The position numbers were made by a program, and so were the translations under genes. 64,000 nt of DNA from Hippea jasoniae (GTDB lineage: Bacteria; Campylobacterota_A; Desulfurellia; Desulfurellales; Hippeaceae). The DNA lies in assembly GCF_000744435.1 (NCBI RefSeq), contig NZ_JQLX01000010.1:186001-250000 (forward strand), in the 5' to 3' direction. The notes under the pieces were generated by a model. The model ran no database searches. It saw only the letters and a list, made by a program, of their open reading frames with translations, and was not told where the DNA came from. Shown in pieces: positions 1 through 9,049 of the stretch; position 1 is the stretch's first letter, and every line of letters begins with the position of its first letter.

Positions 1-1
1 G

Positions 2-1072
2 GGTGTTAAAAGAAACGCAACAGCAGAAGAGATAAAAAAGAGATTTAGAGAGCTTGCCATAAAGTATCATCCCGACAGAAACCCCGATAATTCGCAGGCA
101 GAGGAGAAGTTTAAACTGATCAATGAAGCATATTCTGTGCTTTCTGATCCAAAAAAGAGGGCACAATACGACCAGTTTGGAAGGGTCGATGAGGCTGACT
201 CATTTGGTGGAGGGTTTGATTTTTCCACTGTTTTCAACGATGTTTTTGAAGATCTCTCTTCGATGTTTGGTGATATTTTTGGTGATTACTCATCAAGAAG
301 AAAGAGACCTCAAAAGGGCGATGATATTGGTATAAATCTAACAATAGATTTTAAAGAAGCCGTTTTTGGTGCAAAAAAAGAGGTAAAGATTAAGCATAAA
401 AAGGTATGCCCCGATTGTAAAGGCACAGGATCTGCAAAGGGTGGTTATCAGGTATGCCCATACTGCAGGGGCAGGGGCGAGATTTCGTACTCTCAGGGTT
501 TCTTTAGTGTTACAAAAACATGTCCAAAATGCGGCGGCACGGGCAGGATTATAACAAAGCGCTGCACAACCTGCGGTGGAACAGGCTATGTATATGATGA
601 GGAGAAGTTTATAGTAAATATTCAGCAGGGGATTGAGGATGGCAACATAATAAGAGTGCATGGCAAAGGAGAGCCAGGTTTATACGGAGGTCCAGCAGGT
701 GATTTATACATCTACATCCATGTAAGAGAGCATGAATTTTTTAAGCGCAAAGGCAGGGATATTTTTGTTGAAATACCGATCTCGATAACGCAGGCGGCTT
801 TGGGTGCCACAATTAAGGTGCCTACAATCTGGAGGGAAAGCGAGCTTATGATTCCGCCTGGCACACAGACAGGCGATGAGTTTAAACTAAAGAAAAAAGG
901 TGTTGAATTGAACGGTTTGAGAGGAGATCAGATTGTAAAGGTGCGTGTGGTAATTCCCAAAAACCTCTCAAAGAGGCAAAAGGAGCTACTTGAGGAGTTT
1001 GCAAAGGAGTCGGGTGAGGATTTAACATACAAAGAATCGATTCTTAATAAATTTAAAAACTTTTTTAAATGA
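2..1072 (+). CDS. dnaJ: Chaperone DnaJ (Hsp40), 5' end cut off by window
   Basis: Co-chaperone that stimulates DnaK ATPase and delivers unfolded clients. The frame is open from base 2, so the N-terminus lies before the window. The J-domain HPD tripeptide is at 68-76, followed by a Gly/Phe-rich linker. The zinc-binding region has four CxxCxGxG repeats ([32 protein letters not shown]), and two C-terminal substrate-binding domains follow. This marks a canonical type I DnaJ, distinct from the zinc-finger-less DnaJ-like gene at 4354-5202. The stop overlaps the next start by 4 bp (ATGA), so it is probably co-transcribed with the DUF445 gene. Only a few residues of the J domain appear to be missing. 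Confidence 0.96.
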   Translation, partial: GVKRNATAEEIKKRFRELAIKYHPDRNPDNSQAEEKFKLINEAYSVLSDPKKRAQYDQFGRVDEADSFGGGFDFSTVFNDVFEDLSSMFGDIFGDYSSRRKRPQKGDDIGINLTIDFKEAVFGAKKEVKIKHKKVCPDCKGTGSAKGGYQVCPYCRGRGEISYSQGFFSVTKTCPKCGGTGRIITKRCTTCGGTGYVYDEEKFIVNIQQGIEDGNIIRVHGKGEPGLYGGPAGDLYIYIHVREHEFFKRKGRDIFVEIPISITQAALGATIKVPTIWRESELMIPPGTQTGDEFKLKKKGVELNGLRGDQIVKVRVVIPKNLSKRQKELLEEFAKESGEDLTYKESILNKFKNFFK

Positions 1073-2343
1073 GTATAGATATTGTTGCACTGCCGCTAAT
1101 CGGTGCATTTATAGGCTACTTTACAAACTATGTAGCTATAAAGATGCTGTTTTATCCCAAAAAGGCTTATTATCTTGGTCCTTTTAGGGTGCCGTTTACG
1201 CCGGGTTTGATTCCCAAAAAAAGGGATGAGCTTATTGACAATATCTCTGAGGTTGTTGGCAAAAAGGTTATAAACAAGCAGGAGCTAATAAAATACATCT
1301 ACTCAAGAAAAAACAGAGAGTTTCTCTATAACTACACAGATGAGCTTGTAAAAACATTTTTAAATAAAAAACTCAATGAATTTGGTATGCCTTATAGAAA
1401 GATTTACAATCTGATTTTGGATTGGTTGAATAATCATTTAGATGATGTTGTGCTTGACTTTGTTGGTGATTTTCATATTGAGGCTGGTTATCTTGTTTAC
1501 AACAGCTTTGAATTGATCGATAAATCAAAGAAAGTAAGGGATTTTTTGAGTCAAAAGCAACTTGATACAATTAATAGCTCTCTTGAGCTATTTTCTTATA
1601 AAGCTACAGGACAGATCAAGGAGTATTTAGACAAACCACAAACAAAGGAGCTTATAAGGGATAAAATAAAAGAGTTTTTAGAGAGCTATATAGATGACTC
1701 AAATATTCTCACTGCTTCGTTTGTGGCTATGGTTGCACCTTTAATTGAAGACAATGATAAGCTTTTAGATCAAATTGTGGAGAAACTCAAAGAGTTTGTT
1801 GATGATAAGAGTTTTAAAACGATGGTTTCTGATAGCATAAAAAGAGCAGTGGATGAGGAGCTATTGGGTTTAACAATTGAGGGCTTTTTTAATAGATACG
1901 GCTCAGGTTTTGAAAATCTCAAGGTAAAAGTAGCTGAAGTTGTTCAAGAGCTTTTAAAAAAACTTGATGTTGAGGGAAAAATTAAAAAAGAAATTTTAAA
2001 TAGGCTTGATAAGAAAAAAATAGCCATTAAAACTGTTGCACTGATAAGGCTTTTTGGGTCTAAAATCTCTGTTTATGATGTTATAGAATTTGCAAAACCG
2101 GGATTTTCTAATAAACTTAACCGCTATATAGTAAACAACCTGCTTTTGCTTGTTAGGAGTCAGAGTGAGAGGATCTTTGATTTTGATATAGTTGCAAATG
2201 CCAAAAAGAGGTTATCCGAACTTGATGTTGGTCAGGTTGAGGATATTATTTTAGACATAAGCAAACAGCAGTTTAAATATATAAACTTTTTTGGCGGAGT
2301 GCTGGGATTTTTGATTGGTATAGTGGAGCTATTGTTGAGGTGA
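1069..2343 (+). CDS. DUF445 family membrane protein
   Basis: 424-residue protein of the DUF445 (YheB-like) family, function unknown. An N-terminal hydrophobic segment contains the family signature [15 protein letters not shown] (about residues 16-30), followed by a Pro-rich [13 protein letters not shown] stretch. The middle is a long charged helical region, and a second hydrophobic segment lies at the extreme C-terminus (about 402-424). This suggests two membrane anchors holding a helical domain. Its start overlaps the dnaJ stop by 4 bp, and mazG follows after 3 bp. The operon position next to dnaJ does not by itself establish a chaperone role. Confidence 0.88.
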   Translation: MSIDIVALPLIGAFIGYFTNYVAIKMLFYPKKAYYLGPFRVPFTPGLIPKKRDELIDNISEVVGKKVINKQELIKYIYSRKNREFLYNYTDELVKTFLNKKLNEFGMPYRKIYNLILDWLNNHLDDVVLDFVGDFHIEAGYLVYNSFELIDKSKKVRDFLSQKQLDTINSSLELFSYKATGQIKEYLDKPQTKELIRDKIKEFLESYIDDSNILTASFVAMVAPLIEDNDKLLDQIVEKLKEFVDDKSFKTMVSDSIKRAVDEELLGLTIEGFFNRYGSGFENLKVKVAEVVQELLKKLDVEGKIKKEILNRLDKKKIAIKTVALIRLFGSKISVYDVIEFAKPGFSNKLNRYIVNNLLLLVRSQSERIFDFDIVANAKKRLSELDVGQVEDIILDISKQQFKYINFFGGVLGFLIGIVELLLR

Positions 2344-2346
2344 GAG

Positions 2347-3108
2347 ATGAAGGAGTTTGACAGACTTGTCGATATCGTTAAAACATTGAGGTCTGAAAAC
2401 GGCTGCCCGTGGGATAGAAAGCAGACATTGTATTCATTGAAACAGAATGTAGTAGAAGAGGTGTATGAGTTTATAGATGCTCTGGATAGAAAGGATATTG
2501 AAAACATCAAAGAAGAGTTAGGTGATATGCTTTTGCATGTTGTATTTCACAGCATTATTGCCCAGCAGGATAACCTTTTTAGCCTTGAGGATGTTATAAA
2601 AGGTATAAACGAAAAACTAATTCGCCGCCACCCCCATGTATTTGGCAATGTTAAAGTAAATGGTGTGGATGAGGTGCTGAAAAACTGGGATGAGATAAAG
2701 CAAAAGGAGAAAAAAACAGAAGATCAATCAATTCTTGATACTATACCAAAAGCCCTTCCGCCTATCGAAAAAGCCCTTAAGATTCAAAAGAAAGCCGCTA
2801 AAGTGGGATTTGATTTTAAAGACAGCAGCGAATGTTTTGAAAAGGTTGAAGAGGAGTTTGAAGAGCTAAAAGAGGCGATTGATTCTAATTCAAAGGATGA
2901 ATTGCGACATGAAATAGGTGATATGTTTTTTGCATTGATAAATTTTTCAAGGCTAAGCGGTATAGACCCATCCGAGGCGTTGAGATTTGCCAATAACAGA
3001 TTTGAACAACGCTTCAGATGTATGGAGCAAAAGGCAAAACTCAAAGGCGTTGAGCTTAAAGATTTATCTATACAGCAGCAGGAAGAGCTGTATCAGTCTT
3101 GTAAATAA
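2347..3108 (+). CDS. mazG: Nucleoside triphosphate pyrophosphohydrolase MazG
   Basis: 253-residue two-domain MazG, which hydrolyses (d)NTPs to (d)NMP and pyrophosphate for nucleotide-pool sanitation. The N-terminal MazG domain shows CPWDRKQT (about 20-27) and the metal-binding EEVYEFIDAL...EELGDMLLHV pattern (about 37-65). The second MazG domain shows EEEFEELKEAI and ELRHEIGDMFFAL (about 168-200). The length matches E. coli MazG. A GGTGAGAG ribosome site overlaps the end of the DUF445 gene, and the start is 3 bp after that stop. The last codons lie in a short tandem duplication (see 3098-3123). Confidence 0.95.
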   Translation: MKEFDRLVDIVKTLRSENGCPWDRKQTLYSLKQNVVEEVYEFIDALDRKDIENIKEELGDMLLHVVFHSIIAQQDNLFSLEDVIKGINEKLIRRHPHVFGNVKVNGVDEVLKNWDEIKQKEKKTEDQSILDTIPKALPPIEKALKIQKKAAKVGFDFKDSSECFEKVEEEFEELKEAIDSNSKDELRHEIGDMFFALINFSRLSGIDPSEALRFANNRFEQRFRCMEQKAKLKGVELKDLSIQQQEELYQSCK

Positions 3109-3123
3109 GCCTTGTAAATAAGC
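3098..3123 (+). repeat. 13-bp tandem duplication over the mazG stop
   Basis: The unit CTTGTAAATAAGC occurs twice head to tail (3098-3110 and 3111-3123). The first copy supplies the last codons and stop of mazG, and the second lies in the spacer before proC. It looks like a simple replication-slippage duplication. No function is evident. Confidence 0.8.
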
Positions 3124-3175
3124 TTGCAATTTTTCTTTAAAATTTATAACTTTTCCAAAAAAAGAGGAGGATAGA

Positions 3176-3979
3176 ATGCTAAAGGATAAAATTATAGGAA
3201 TTATAGGTGTTGGCAAAATGGGTAGTGCCCTTCTGCAGGGGCTTTTGAATGTGGGAATAGAAAAGAAGAATATAATTGTTTCTGATGCCTATCAGGATAA
3301 AGAAACCGTTGAAAAGCGTTTCGGTGTGAGGTTTTTAACAAATCCAGAGCTTGCAAAGGAGGCTGATATAATAATCCTTGCCGTTCAGCCTGTGGATATT
3401 TTTGAATGTTTGCAGGAGATATATCCCTTTGTTGATAACTCCAAACTGATAATCTCCATCGCCGCTGGAATAAAGGTAGAAGTAATGCGCTCTATTTTAA
3501 AGAAGGGCAGGTTTATTCGTGTTATGCCCAATATAGCGGCTATTGTTAAACAGGCTGCAAGCGCTATCTATTGCGGACCAAGAACAACAAAAGAAGACGA
3601 AGAAATGGCCATGGCTATTTTAGGTGTTGTAGGTGAAGTTGTTGTTATTAATAATGAGCGATACATGGATGCTGTGACGGGGCTTTCTGGATCTGGCCCT
3701 GCCTATGTTATGGAGGTTATAGAAGCCTTAGCTGATGGTGGCGTTAGAGTGGGTTTAAGAAGGGAAGATGCTCTAAAGCTTGCCGCCCAGACGGTAAAAG
3801 GCGCTGCAGAGCTTGTGCTGAAAACAGCCAAGCACCCCGCAGAGCTAAAAGATATGGTTGCATCCCCCGGTGGCACCACAATTTATGGACTTGCCGAACT
3901 TGAAAAGAGAGGGGTTAGAGGGGCTTTTATTGAGGCAGTAACTGCTGCAACAAAGCGCTCTGAGGAGCTTGGCAGTTAA
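3176..3979 (+). CDS. proC: Pyrroline-5-carboxylate reductase
   Basis: 267-residue ProC, which reduces 1-pyrroline-5-carboxylate to L-proline with NAD(P)H as the last step of proline synthesis. The N-terminal Rossmann motif GIIGVGKMGSALLQG is at about residues 8-22. The C-terminal dimerisation domain carries the family signature around LSGSGPAYVMEVIEALADGG (about 168-188) and SPGGTTIYGLAELE (about 230-243). The start has a strong GAGGAGG ribosome site. It is the last gene of the dnaJ-DUF445-mazG run. Its stop overlaps the convergent hspR stop by 4 bp. Confidence 0.97.
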   Translation: MLKDKIIGIIGVGKMGSALLQGLLNVGIEKKNIIVSDAYQDKETVEKRFGVRFLTNPELAKEADIIILAVQPVDIFECLQEIYPFVDNSKLIISIAAGIKVEVMRSILKKGRFIRVMPNIAAIVKQAASAIYCGPRTTKEDEEMAMAILGVVGEVVVINNERYMDAVTGLSGSGPAYVMEVIEALADGGVRVGLRREDALKLAAQTVKGAAELVLKTAKHPAELKDMVASPGGTTIYGLAELEKRGVRGAFIEAVTAATKRSEELGS

Positions 3980-4350
3980 TCCTCTCTTTCAATTTTAATC
4001 TCAACGATATGTGATGGTTGCTTTTTTACAAGGCTCTGTTTGCGTTTGTTTTCCTCTTCTATCTTTTTTCGCAATGCATCCTCAAGGTTTGCTATGATAT
4101 TGTGCAACTGCTCGATCTGCCGCTTCATTCGCATAATAATGTCAACACCGGCTAAATTTACGCCAAGCTCCTGTGTCATCTCTCTGATGAACTTTATATC
4201 CTCAATATCCTCATCTGTGTAGATTCTTATATTACCAGCTGTCCTTTTTGGATGAATCAGCCCCTCCCTTTCATATTCCCTGAGTGTATGGGGATGGATA
4301 TTTAGGATCTCGGCAACCATTCCTATCGTATAAAATCCTTTCTTTTTCAT
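3976..4350 (-). CDS. hspR: Heat-shock repressor HspR (MerR family)
   Basis: 124-residue MerR-type regulator. The winged helix-turn-helix at about residues 7-75 includes YTIGMVAEILNIHPHTLREYEREGLI and the wing GNIRIYTDEDIEDI. A helical tail (about 80-124) ends in a basic segment. In actinobacteria and Campylobacterota, HspR represses chaperone operons, often its own, by binding HAIR-type sites and using DnaK as co-repressor. Here it lies 3 bp downstream of a cbpA-like gene, the same arrangement as the H. pylori cbpA-hspR operon. The likely targets are the paired promoters at 5241-5270 and 5338-5367. Assignment rests on context plus the MerR fold. Confidence 0.88.
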   Translation of the reverse strand: MKKKGFYTIGMVAEILNIHPHTLREYEREGLIHPKRTAGNIRIYTDEDIEDIKFIREMTQELGVNLAGVDIIMRMKRQIEQLHNIIANLEDALRKKIEEENKRKQSLVKKQPSHIVEIKIERED

Positions 4351-4353
4351 CGC

Positions 4354-5202
4354 TTAACCCTCTAACGCCTTTTTTATATATTCATCCTCTTTTACATTTT
4401 TAGGGATTACAACCCTCGCTTTTGCATAAAGCGGATCGCCTGCTATACCCTTATTTTTGATTTTGAAGACCTGATTGCATTGCGTTCCTTTTGGAATCTT
4501 GATTTTTACATCGCCAGATGGTGTTTTTACTGTTGCAGAGCCTCCAAACAGTGCTGTTGTTAAGGGTATATCAAATGTTGTGAAAAGCTTACCATCTACA
4601 ATCTCAAAATTCGGGTCTTTTTCGACATTGACAATCAGATGCAGATCGCCTCTGCCGCCAGGACCTTGTTGACCTTTGCCTTTAACCCTTAGTTTCGTGC
4701 CATCCTTTATGCCTGCAGGGATTTTGACCTTAACATTTTCTCCGTTGATGTTGAGTGTGATTGTTGTGCCTGAAATAGCATCCTTAAACGGTAGTTTTAG
4801 ATTGTAGTAGATATCTGCACCCTTTGGTTGTTCATAGGTGGATCTAAAACCCCTTTTGCTTCCAAATAGATTCTCAAACAGATCACCTATGTCAAAACCA
4901 TCTGCTGAATCTGTAAAGACCGTTCTAAAATTGCCAAAATCGAAGTTGAAATCCTTGAAGTTTGAATAATCGTATCCACCACCTTCAAATCCCCCAAACC
5001 CAAACTGATCGTATTGTTTTCTCTTCTGTGGGTCGGATAGAATAGAGTATGCTTCATTTATCTCTTTGAATTTCTTTTCAGCCTCTTTGTTGTTTGGGTT
5101 TAGGTCGGGGTGGTATTTTCGTGCAAGCCTTCTGTAGGCTTTTTTTATCTCTTCATCGGTTGCATCCTTTGATACTCCCAATACCTCGTATGGATCTCTC
5201 AT
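4354..5202 (-). CDS. cbpA: CbpA-type DnaJ chaperone (no zinc finger)
   Basis: 282-residue type II Hsp40. The J domain (1-70) has HPD within [12 protein letters not shown] Gly/Phe-rich linker (about 75-120) follows, with no CxxCxGxG repeats, then two C-terminal beta domains with [18 protein letters not shown] and [18 protein letters not shown]. It should cooperate with DnaK on stress-damaged clients. It is the first gene of the minus-strand operon with hspR and is divergent from hsp20-clpB. The start is preceded by a GGAGATGG-like ribosome site. The second DnaJ homologue in this window (2-1072) is the zinc-finger type, so the two paralogues probably divide general and stress-specific roles. 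Confidence 0.93.
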   Translation of the reverse strand: MRDPYEVLGVSKDATDEEIKKAYRRLARKYHPDLNPNNKEAEKKFKEINEAYSILSDPQKRKQYDQFGFGGFEGGGYDYSNFKDFNFDFGNFRTVFTDSADGFDIGDLFENLFGSKRGFRSTYEQPKGADIYYNLKLPFKDAISGTTITLNINGENVKVKIPAGIKDGTKLRVKGKGQQGPGGRGDLHLIVNVEKDPNFEIVDGKLFTTFDIPLTTALFGGSATVKTPSGDVKIKIPKGTQCNQVFKIKNKGIAGDPLYAKARVVIPKNVKEDEYIKKALEG

Positions 5203-5240
5203 TGCTCCATCTCCTTTTTCTGTGATGTTTTTACACCATT

Positions 5241-5270
5241 AAATATAACCTTTATAATAATATTGTCAAG
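5241..5270 (-). promoter_or_regulatory. Heat-shock promoter for cbpA-hspR, with likely HspR site
   Basis: On the minus strand, -35 TTGACA (5264-5269), a 16-bp spacer and -10 TATATT (5242-5247). The 30-bp block matches the hsp20-clpB promoter block at 26 of 30 positions, although ordinary promoters share only the two hexamers. Both contain AATAT and ATATT arms inside the spacer/-10 region. The shared non-promoter bases suggest a common regulator, most simply HspR. The element is inferred; it is not an exact match to the published CTTGAGT-N7-ACTCAAG consensus. Confidence 0.75.
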
Positions 5271-5337
5271 GTTATTTGAGTTTAAAAATCCTTTTTTTAC
5301 GCCAAAAATAAAAAATTTAAAAAATTTTTATCAGAGA

Positions 5338-5367
5338 CTTGACAATATCACTATCAGGGTTATATTT
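5338..5367 (+). promoter_or_regulatory. Heat-shock promoter for hsp20-clpB, with likely HspR site
   Basis: Plus strand: -35 TTGACA (5339-5344), a 16-bp spacer and -10 TATATT (5361-5366), 40 bp upstream of the hsp20 start. Its 30-bp block is the inverted near-copy of the element at 5241-5270. The extended identity covers CTTGACAATAT at one end and GGTTATATTT at the other. Confidence 0.75.
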
Positions 5368-5406
5368 AGAAGCGAAAAAAAAGAAAACTAAAAGGAGGTG
5401 AGAGCC

Positions 5407-5850
5407 ATGTTGAACGCACTTGAACCTTTCAGAGAGTTAACAACATTACAGGAGAGATTAAACAGGGTGTTTGAGGATTTATTGCCAACAAGGGCGACTG
5501 CTAAAGAAAGCGGTGAGTGGATGCCGGCTGTTGACATCTACGAGACAAAGGATGCAATCAACATCGAGGTTGAAGCACCCGGGATGAAGCAGGAGGATAT
5601 CAAGATCAACCTTGAGAACAACACATTGACCATCTACGGCGAGAGGAAATTTGAAAAGAAAGAAGAGGGCAAGAACTACTACAGAATGGAAAGAGCCTAC
5701 GGAAGCTTCTCAAGAAGCTTCTTGTTGCCTGACAATGTAAATGTTGAAGGCATCAAGGCTAAATATAAGGATGGTGTTTTGACAATATCTCTGCCAAAGA
5801 AACCAGAATCCAAGCCCAAAGAGATTCCGATTGAGTCTGAGGAAAAATAA
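5407..5850 (+). CDS. hsp20: Small heat-shock protein, Hsp20/alpha-crystallin family
   Basis: 147-residue ATP-independent holdase that captures unfolding proteins for refolding by ClpB and DnaK. The alpha-crystallin domain spans about residues 38-140, with the motif IEVEAPGMKQEDIKINLENN and the C-terminal GVLTISLPKK, ending in a short charged tail. I chose ATG at 5407, because the in-frame GTG at 5398 is buried in the ribosome site AAGGAGGTG (5392-5400). It lies just downstream of the heat-shock promoter, with clpB after it, so regulation by HspR is likely. Confidence 0.95.
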   Translation: MLNALEPFRELTTLQERLNRVFEDLLPTRATAKESGEWMPAVDIYETKDAINIEVEAPGMKQEDIKINLENNTLTIYGERKFEKKEEGKNYYRMERAYGSFSRSFLLPDNVNVEGIKAKYKDGVLTISLPKKPESKPKEIPIESEEK

Positions 5851-5863
5851 TATGATGACAATG

Positions 5864-5895
5864 CCTGCAGGGGGGGTTGACTCCCTGCTGGTTTT
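5864..5895 (+). terminator. Hairpin in the hsp20-clpB gap (attenuator or processing site)
   Basis: Imperfect inverted repeat: CC-T-GCAGGG (5864-5872) pairs with CCCTGC-T-GG (5883-5891) with one T-T mismatch, followed by only four T residues. It sits in the 76-bp gap between hsp20 and clpB. The short T tract suggests partial termination or a processing/stability element that would leave hsp20 mRNA more abundant than clpB mRNA. Confidence 0.45.
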
Positions 5896-5926
5896 GCCAT
5901 CAAAAAAATAATTGAAGGAGGAGAAA

Positions 5927-8533
5927 ATGGATATTAACAAACTAACGGTTAAATCGCAGGAGGCTTTGCAGAATGCAAAATCTATAGCAGATGCCCATAA
6001 AAATCAGCAGATAGGTTCCCTGCATCTATTAAGGGCTATTATTTCAGATCCCGATAGTGTGGCTATATCTGTATTAAAAAAATTGGGTGTTGATATAGCT
6101 GCATTTACATCGTTTGTCGATAATGAGATTGAAAAGATACCAAAGGTTGAGATGACATCCTCAACAGCCACGCAGTTTTACATAACGCAGGAACTTGATG
6201 ATGTATTTAAGCGTGCAGAAGAAGAGATGCGATTAATGGAGGATGAGTATATTTCTGTTGAGCATTTTCTTTTGGCGTTAAGTGAGAAATGCGATGCAGC
6301 AGGAGTTTTTCAGCATTTCAATATTAAAAAAGATCAATTAATGAAAGCCCTTGTTGATATCAGAGGTGGTGTCAGGGTTACGGATCAAAACCCTGAAGAG
6401 AAGTATGAAGCGCTAAAGAAATACGGTAGGGATATAACCGAGCTTGCAAGAAGCGGCAAATTAGACCCTGTTATTGGCAGGGATGATGAAATCAGGCGAA
6501 CGATTCAGATACTTTCAAGAAGAACCAAAAATAATCCTGTTTTAATAGGTGAACCCGGTGTAGGTAAGACAGCTATTGTTGAGGGTCTTGCCCAGAGGAT
6601 TGCAAAAGGCGATGTGCCCCAGAGTTTAAAGGATAAAATACTTATAGAGCTTGATTTAGGAGCCCTTGTTGCTGGTGCAAAATTCAGGGGAGAATTTGAG
6701 GAAAGGCTGAAAGCCGTATTAAACGAGGTTAAAAGGTCTGAGGGTAGAATCATTCTGTTTATCGATGAGCTGCATACCGTTGTGGGCGCAGGTGCTGCAG
6801 AGGGTTCGATGGATGCATCCAATATGCTGAAACCCATGCTTGCAAGGGGTGAATTGAGATGTATCGGTGCAACAACGCTTAAAGAGTATAGAAAATACAT
6901 AGAAAAAGATGCAGCCCTGCAGAGAAGATTTCAGCCCGTTTATGTAAAAGAGCCATCAGTTGAAGATACCATATCGATTTTAAGGGGTTTGAAGGAGAAA
7001 TATGAGCTTCACCACGGTGTGAAGATAAAGGATTCAGCCATTGTTGCAGCAGCTGTATTAAGCCATAGGTATATCACCGATAGGTTTTTGCCCGATAAGG
7101 CTATTGACCTGATAGATGAGGCAGCGGCAAGCTTAAAAACGCAGCTTGAAAGTGATATTGAGCCGATAGATAACCTAAACAGAAAGATTGCCCAGCTTGA
7201 GATAGAGCGTCAGGCGTTGAAGAAAGAGAGCGATGAGGATTCTAAAAAAAGGCTTGAGGAGCTTGAAAAGGAGCTTGCCCAGCTAAAAGAGCAGCTTAAT
7301 GAAATTAAGGCACGCTGGCAGTATGAGAAGGGTTTGATTGAATCGATAAGGCAGATTAAGGAGAAAATAGATAAAGTCAAAACCCAGATCGAGATTGCCG
7401 AACGAAATGGTGATTTTGAAAAGGCAAGCGAGCTTAAATACGGTGAACTGCCAAGGCTAACAAAGGAGCTTGAGGAGAAAAATAAACAGCTCAACTCTAT
7501 TGAAAACAGACTCCTCAAAGAGGAGGTTACTGAAGAGGAAGTAGCAGCTATTGTTTCAAAATGGACAGGTATTCCCGTATCCAAGATGCTTGAAAGCGAA
7601 AAGGAAAAGCTGCTTAAAATGGAGGATAAACTAAAAGAGCGGGTTGTAGGTCAGGATCATGCAGTAAAAGCCGTAAGTGATGCGATCTTGCGCTCCCGTG
7701 CAGGGCTTTCCGATAAAAACAGACCGATTGCGTCGTTTATGTTTTTAGGCCCAACGGGTGTGGGTAAAACGGAGCTTTCAAAGGCATTGGCTGAGTATCT
7801 CTTTGACGATGAGCGAGCAATGATAAGAATCGATATGAGTGAATATATGGAGAAGTTCTCTGTTTCGAGGCTTATCGGTGCACCGCCTGGATATGTAGGT
7901 TATGAAGAAGGCGGACAGCTAACCGAAGCTGTAAGAAGAAAACCATACTCGGTGGTATTGCTTGATGAGATAGAGAAGGCTCATCCAGATGTGTTTAACA
8001 TCCTGCTTCAGGTGCTTGATGATGGAAGGCTCACAGACTCAAAGGGTGTTACGGTTGATTTTAGAAATACAGTGATAATCATGACATCCAACCTTGGTAG
8101 TGAGTATCTAACAAGAATTAAGGGTGAGCCTGGAACTGATGCCTATAAAATTGAGTTTGAGAAAGCCAAACAGGCCATCGATGAGTTGCTAAAGAGGCAT
8201 TTTAAACCGGAATTTTTAAACAGGGTTGATGAGATTATCGTGTTCAATCCGCTTGGCAGGAATGAGATTAAGAAGATTGTGAGATTATTGCTTAAAAAGA
8301 CCCAGGCCAAAGTTGAGGAAGCTGGATATGCAATAGAGTTTAGCGAGGCTTTGATTGAAAGGATTGCCGATGAAGGATTTGATCCGGTATTTGGCGCAAG
8401 GCCTTTGAGAAGGTACATCCAGAATAGGCTTGAGAATGCTTTAGCAAAAGCAATCCTTGAGGGTAGGTTTGTAAAAGGCGATAAAATTATAGCCGACATT
8501 GAAGGCAATGAGATTATCTTTAAGAAAGGGTAA
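5927..8533 (+). CDS. clpB: Disaggregase ClpB (Hsp100)
   Basis: 868-residue hexameric AAA+ unfoldase that works with DnaK/DnaJ to rescue aggregates. The N-domain (about 1-145) is followed by NBD1 with Walker [10 protein letters not shown] (about 210) and Walker [12 protein letters not shown] coiled-coil M-domain (about 405-535) is rich in Lys and Glu. NBD2 has Walker [15 protein letters not shown] (about 608) and [12 protein letters not shown], and the D2-small domain contains [14 protein letters not shown] 5927 is chosen because the upstream in-frame TTG (5912) overlaps the ribosome site GAAGGAGGAG. A strong terminator follows the gene. Confidence 0.98.
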   Translation: MDINKLTVKSQEALQNAKSIADAHKNQQIGSLHLLRAIISDPDSVAISVLKKLGVDIAAFTSFVDNEIEKIPKVEMTSSTATQFYITQELDDVFKRAEEEMRLMEDEYISVEHFLLALSEKCDAAGVFQHFNIKKDQLMKALVDIRGGVRVTDQNPEEKYEALKKYGRDITELARSGKLDPVIGRDDEIRRTIQILSRRTKNNPVLIGEPGVGKTAIVEGLAQRIAKGDVPQSLKDKILIELDLGALVAGAKFRGEFEERLKAVLNEVKRSEGRIILFIDELHTVVGAGAAEGSMDASNMLKPMLARGELRCIGATTLKEYRKYIEKDAALQRRFQPVYVKEPSVEDTISILRGLKEKYELHHGVKIKDSAIVAAAVLSHRYITDRFLPDKAIDLIDEAAASLKTQLESDIEPIDNLNRKIAQLEIERQALKKESDEDSKKRLEELEKELAQLKEQLNEIKARWQYEKGLIESIRQIKEKIDKVKTQIEIAERNGDFEKASELKYGELPRLTKELEEKNKQLNSIENRLLKEEVTEEEVAAIVSKWTGIPVSKMLESEKEKLLKMEDKLKERVVGQDHAVKAVSDAILRSRAGLSDKNRPIASFMFLGPTGVGKTELSKALAEYLFDDERAMIRIDMSEYMEKFSVSRLIGAPPGYVGYEEGGQLTEAVRRKPYSVVLLDEIEKAHPDVFNILLQVLDDGRLTDSKGVTVDFRNTVIIMTSNLGSEYLTRIKGEPGTDAYKIEFEKAKQAIDELLKRHFKPEFLNRVDEIIVFNPLGRNEIKKIVRLLLKKTQAKVEEAGYAIEFSEALIERIADEGFDPVFGARPLRRYIQNRLENALAKAILEGRFVKGDKIIADIEGNEIIFKKG

Positions 8534-8542
8534 AAGAGTTTC

Positions 8543-8573
8543 TGCCCGCACTACGATGTGCGGGCATTTTTTT
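8543..8573 (+). terminator. Rho-independent terminator after clpB
   Basis: Perfect 9-bp stem TGCCCGCAC (8543-8551) / GTGCGGGCA (8558-8566), a 6-nt loop, then seven T residues (8567-8573). It sits 10 bp after the clpB stop and just before the tRNA promoter. Confidence 0.93.
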
Positions 8574-8574
8574 G

Positions 8575-8602
8575 TTGACAAGCGGTAAAAATTTATTATT
8601 AT
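8575..8602 (+). promoter_or_regulatory. Promoter of the tRNA cluster
   Basis: -35 TTGACA (8575-8580), a 16-bp spacer and -10 TATTAT (8597-8602). This is 13 bp upstream of tRNA-Gly and directly after the clpB terminator. It probably drives all three tRNAs. Confidence 0.75.
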
Positions 8603-8615
8603 TTACTCGTCGAGA

Positions 8616-8691
<76 letters not shown>

Positions 8692-8719
8692 TTTTTATTT
8701 ATGCAGAATTCAATCCTCT

Positions 8720-8795
8720 GGCGGCATAGCCAAGCTGGCTAAGGCACGGGTCTGCAAAACCCTGATCCCCGGTTCGAGTCCGGGTGCCGCCTCCA
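8720..8795 (+). tRNA. tRNA-Cys (GCA)
   Basis: 76-nt cloverleaf with acceptor GGCGGCA/TGCCGCC. The anticodon loop CTGCAAA has anticodon GCA at 8754-8756. The T-arm is CCGGTTCGAGTCCGG and CCA is encoded. It is the second gene of the tRNA cluster, 28 nt after tRNA-Gly. Confidence 0.97.
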
Positions 8796-8799
8796 CAAG

Positions 8800-8887
8800 G
8801 CCGGGGTGGCGGAATTGGTAGACGCAAGGGACTTAAAATCCCTTGGAGCTATGCTCCGTGCGGGTTCGATTCCCGCCCCCGGCACCA
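8800..8887 (+). tRNA. tRNA-Leu (TAA)
   Basis: 88-nt class II tRNA with a long variable arm (GGAGCTATGCTCC). The anticodon loop CTTAAAA has anticodon TAA at 8834-8836. Acceptor GCCGGGG pairs with CCCCGGC and CCA is encoded. It starts 4 nt after tRNA-Cys, consistent with a shared transcript. Confidence 0.98.
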
Positions 8888-8980
8888 GCTTCTTTATCTC
8901 AGTGTAAAATAAAAGAAATATAGTGAAATTTTCTAAAAAAGTTCGATTGATTTACGCATGATTGGATATTTATTGCAATA

Positions 8981-9023
8981 AAATTTGTTTGACAAAATCA
9001 AATTTCTGTTTTATTTTATCAAA
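8981..9023 (+). promoter_or_regulatory. Promoter with overlapping inverted repeats, XRE-cupin gene
   Basis: -35 TTGACA (8989-8994), a 17-bp spacer and -10 TATTTT (9012-9017). Two dyads overlap it. One is AAATTTG (8981-8987) with CAAATTT (8999-9005), perfect arms centred on the -35. The other is TTTGACAAAAT (8988-8998) with ATTTTATCAAA (9013-9023), one mismatch, spanning -35 to -10. This placement fits an operator, most simply for autorepression by the adjacent regulator. Whether it also controls the oxidoreductase genes is inferred. Confidence 0.62.
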
Positions 9024-9049
9024 AATAAGTAATGGTAAAGAGGTGTGGT

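Noticed and set aside
338-661. 107-codon open frame on the minus strand within dnaJ
   Set aside because: Antisense to the conserved dnaJ zinc region, with no start signal or recognisable protein; one of many such mirror frames, for example inside clpB, infB and the EAL gene.
5398-5406. Earlier GTG start for hsp20
   Set aside because: The GTG overlaps the ribosome site itself; the ATG at 5407 has ideal spacing.
8962-8976. Sigma-54-like TTGG...TTGC upstream of the XRE-cupin gene
   Set aside because: GG and GC are only 9 bp apart, and the -24/-12 element requires 10. A clear sigma-70 promoter lies downstream.
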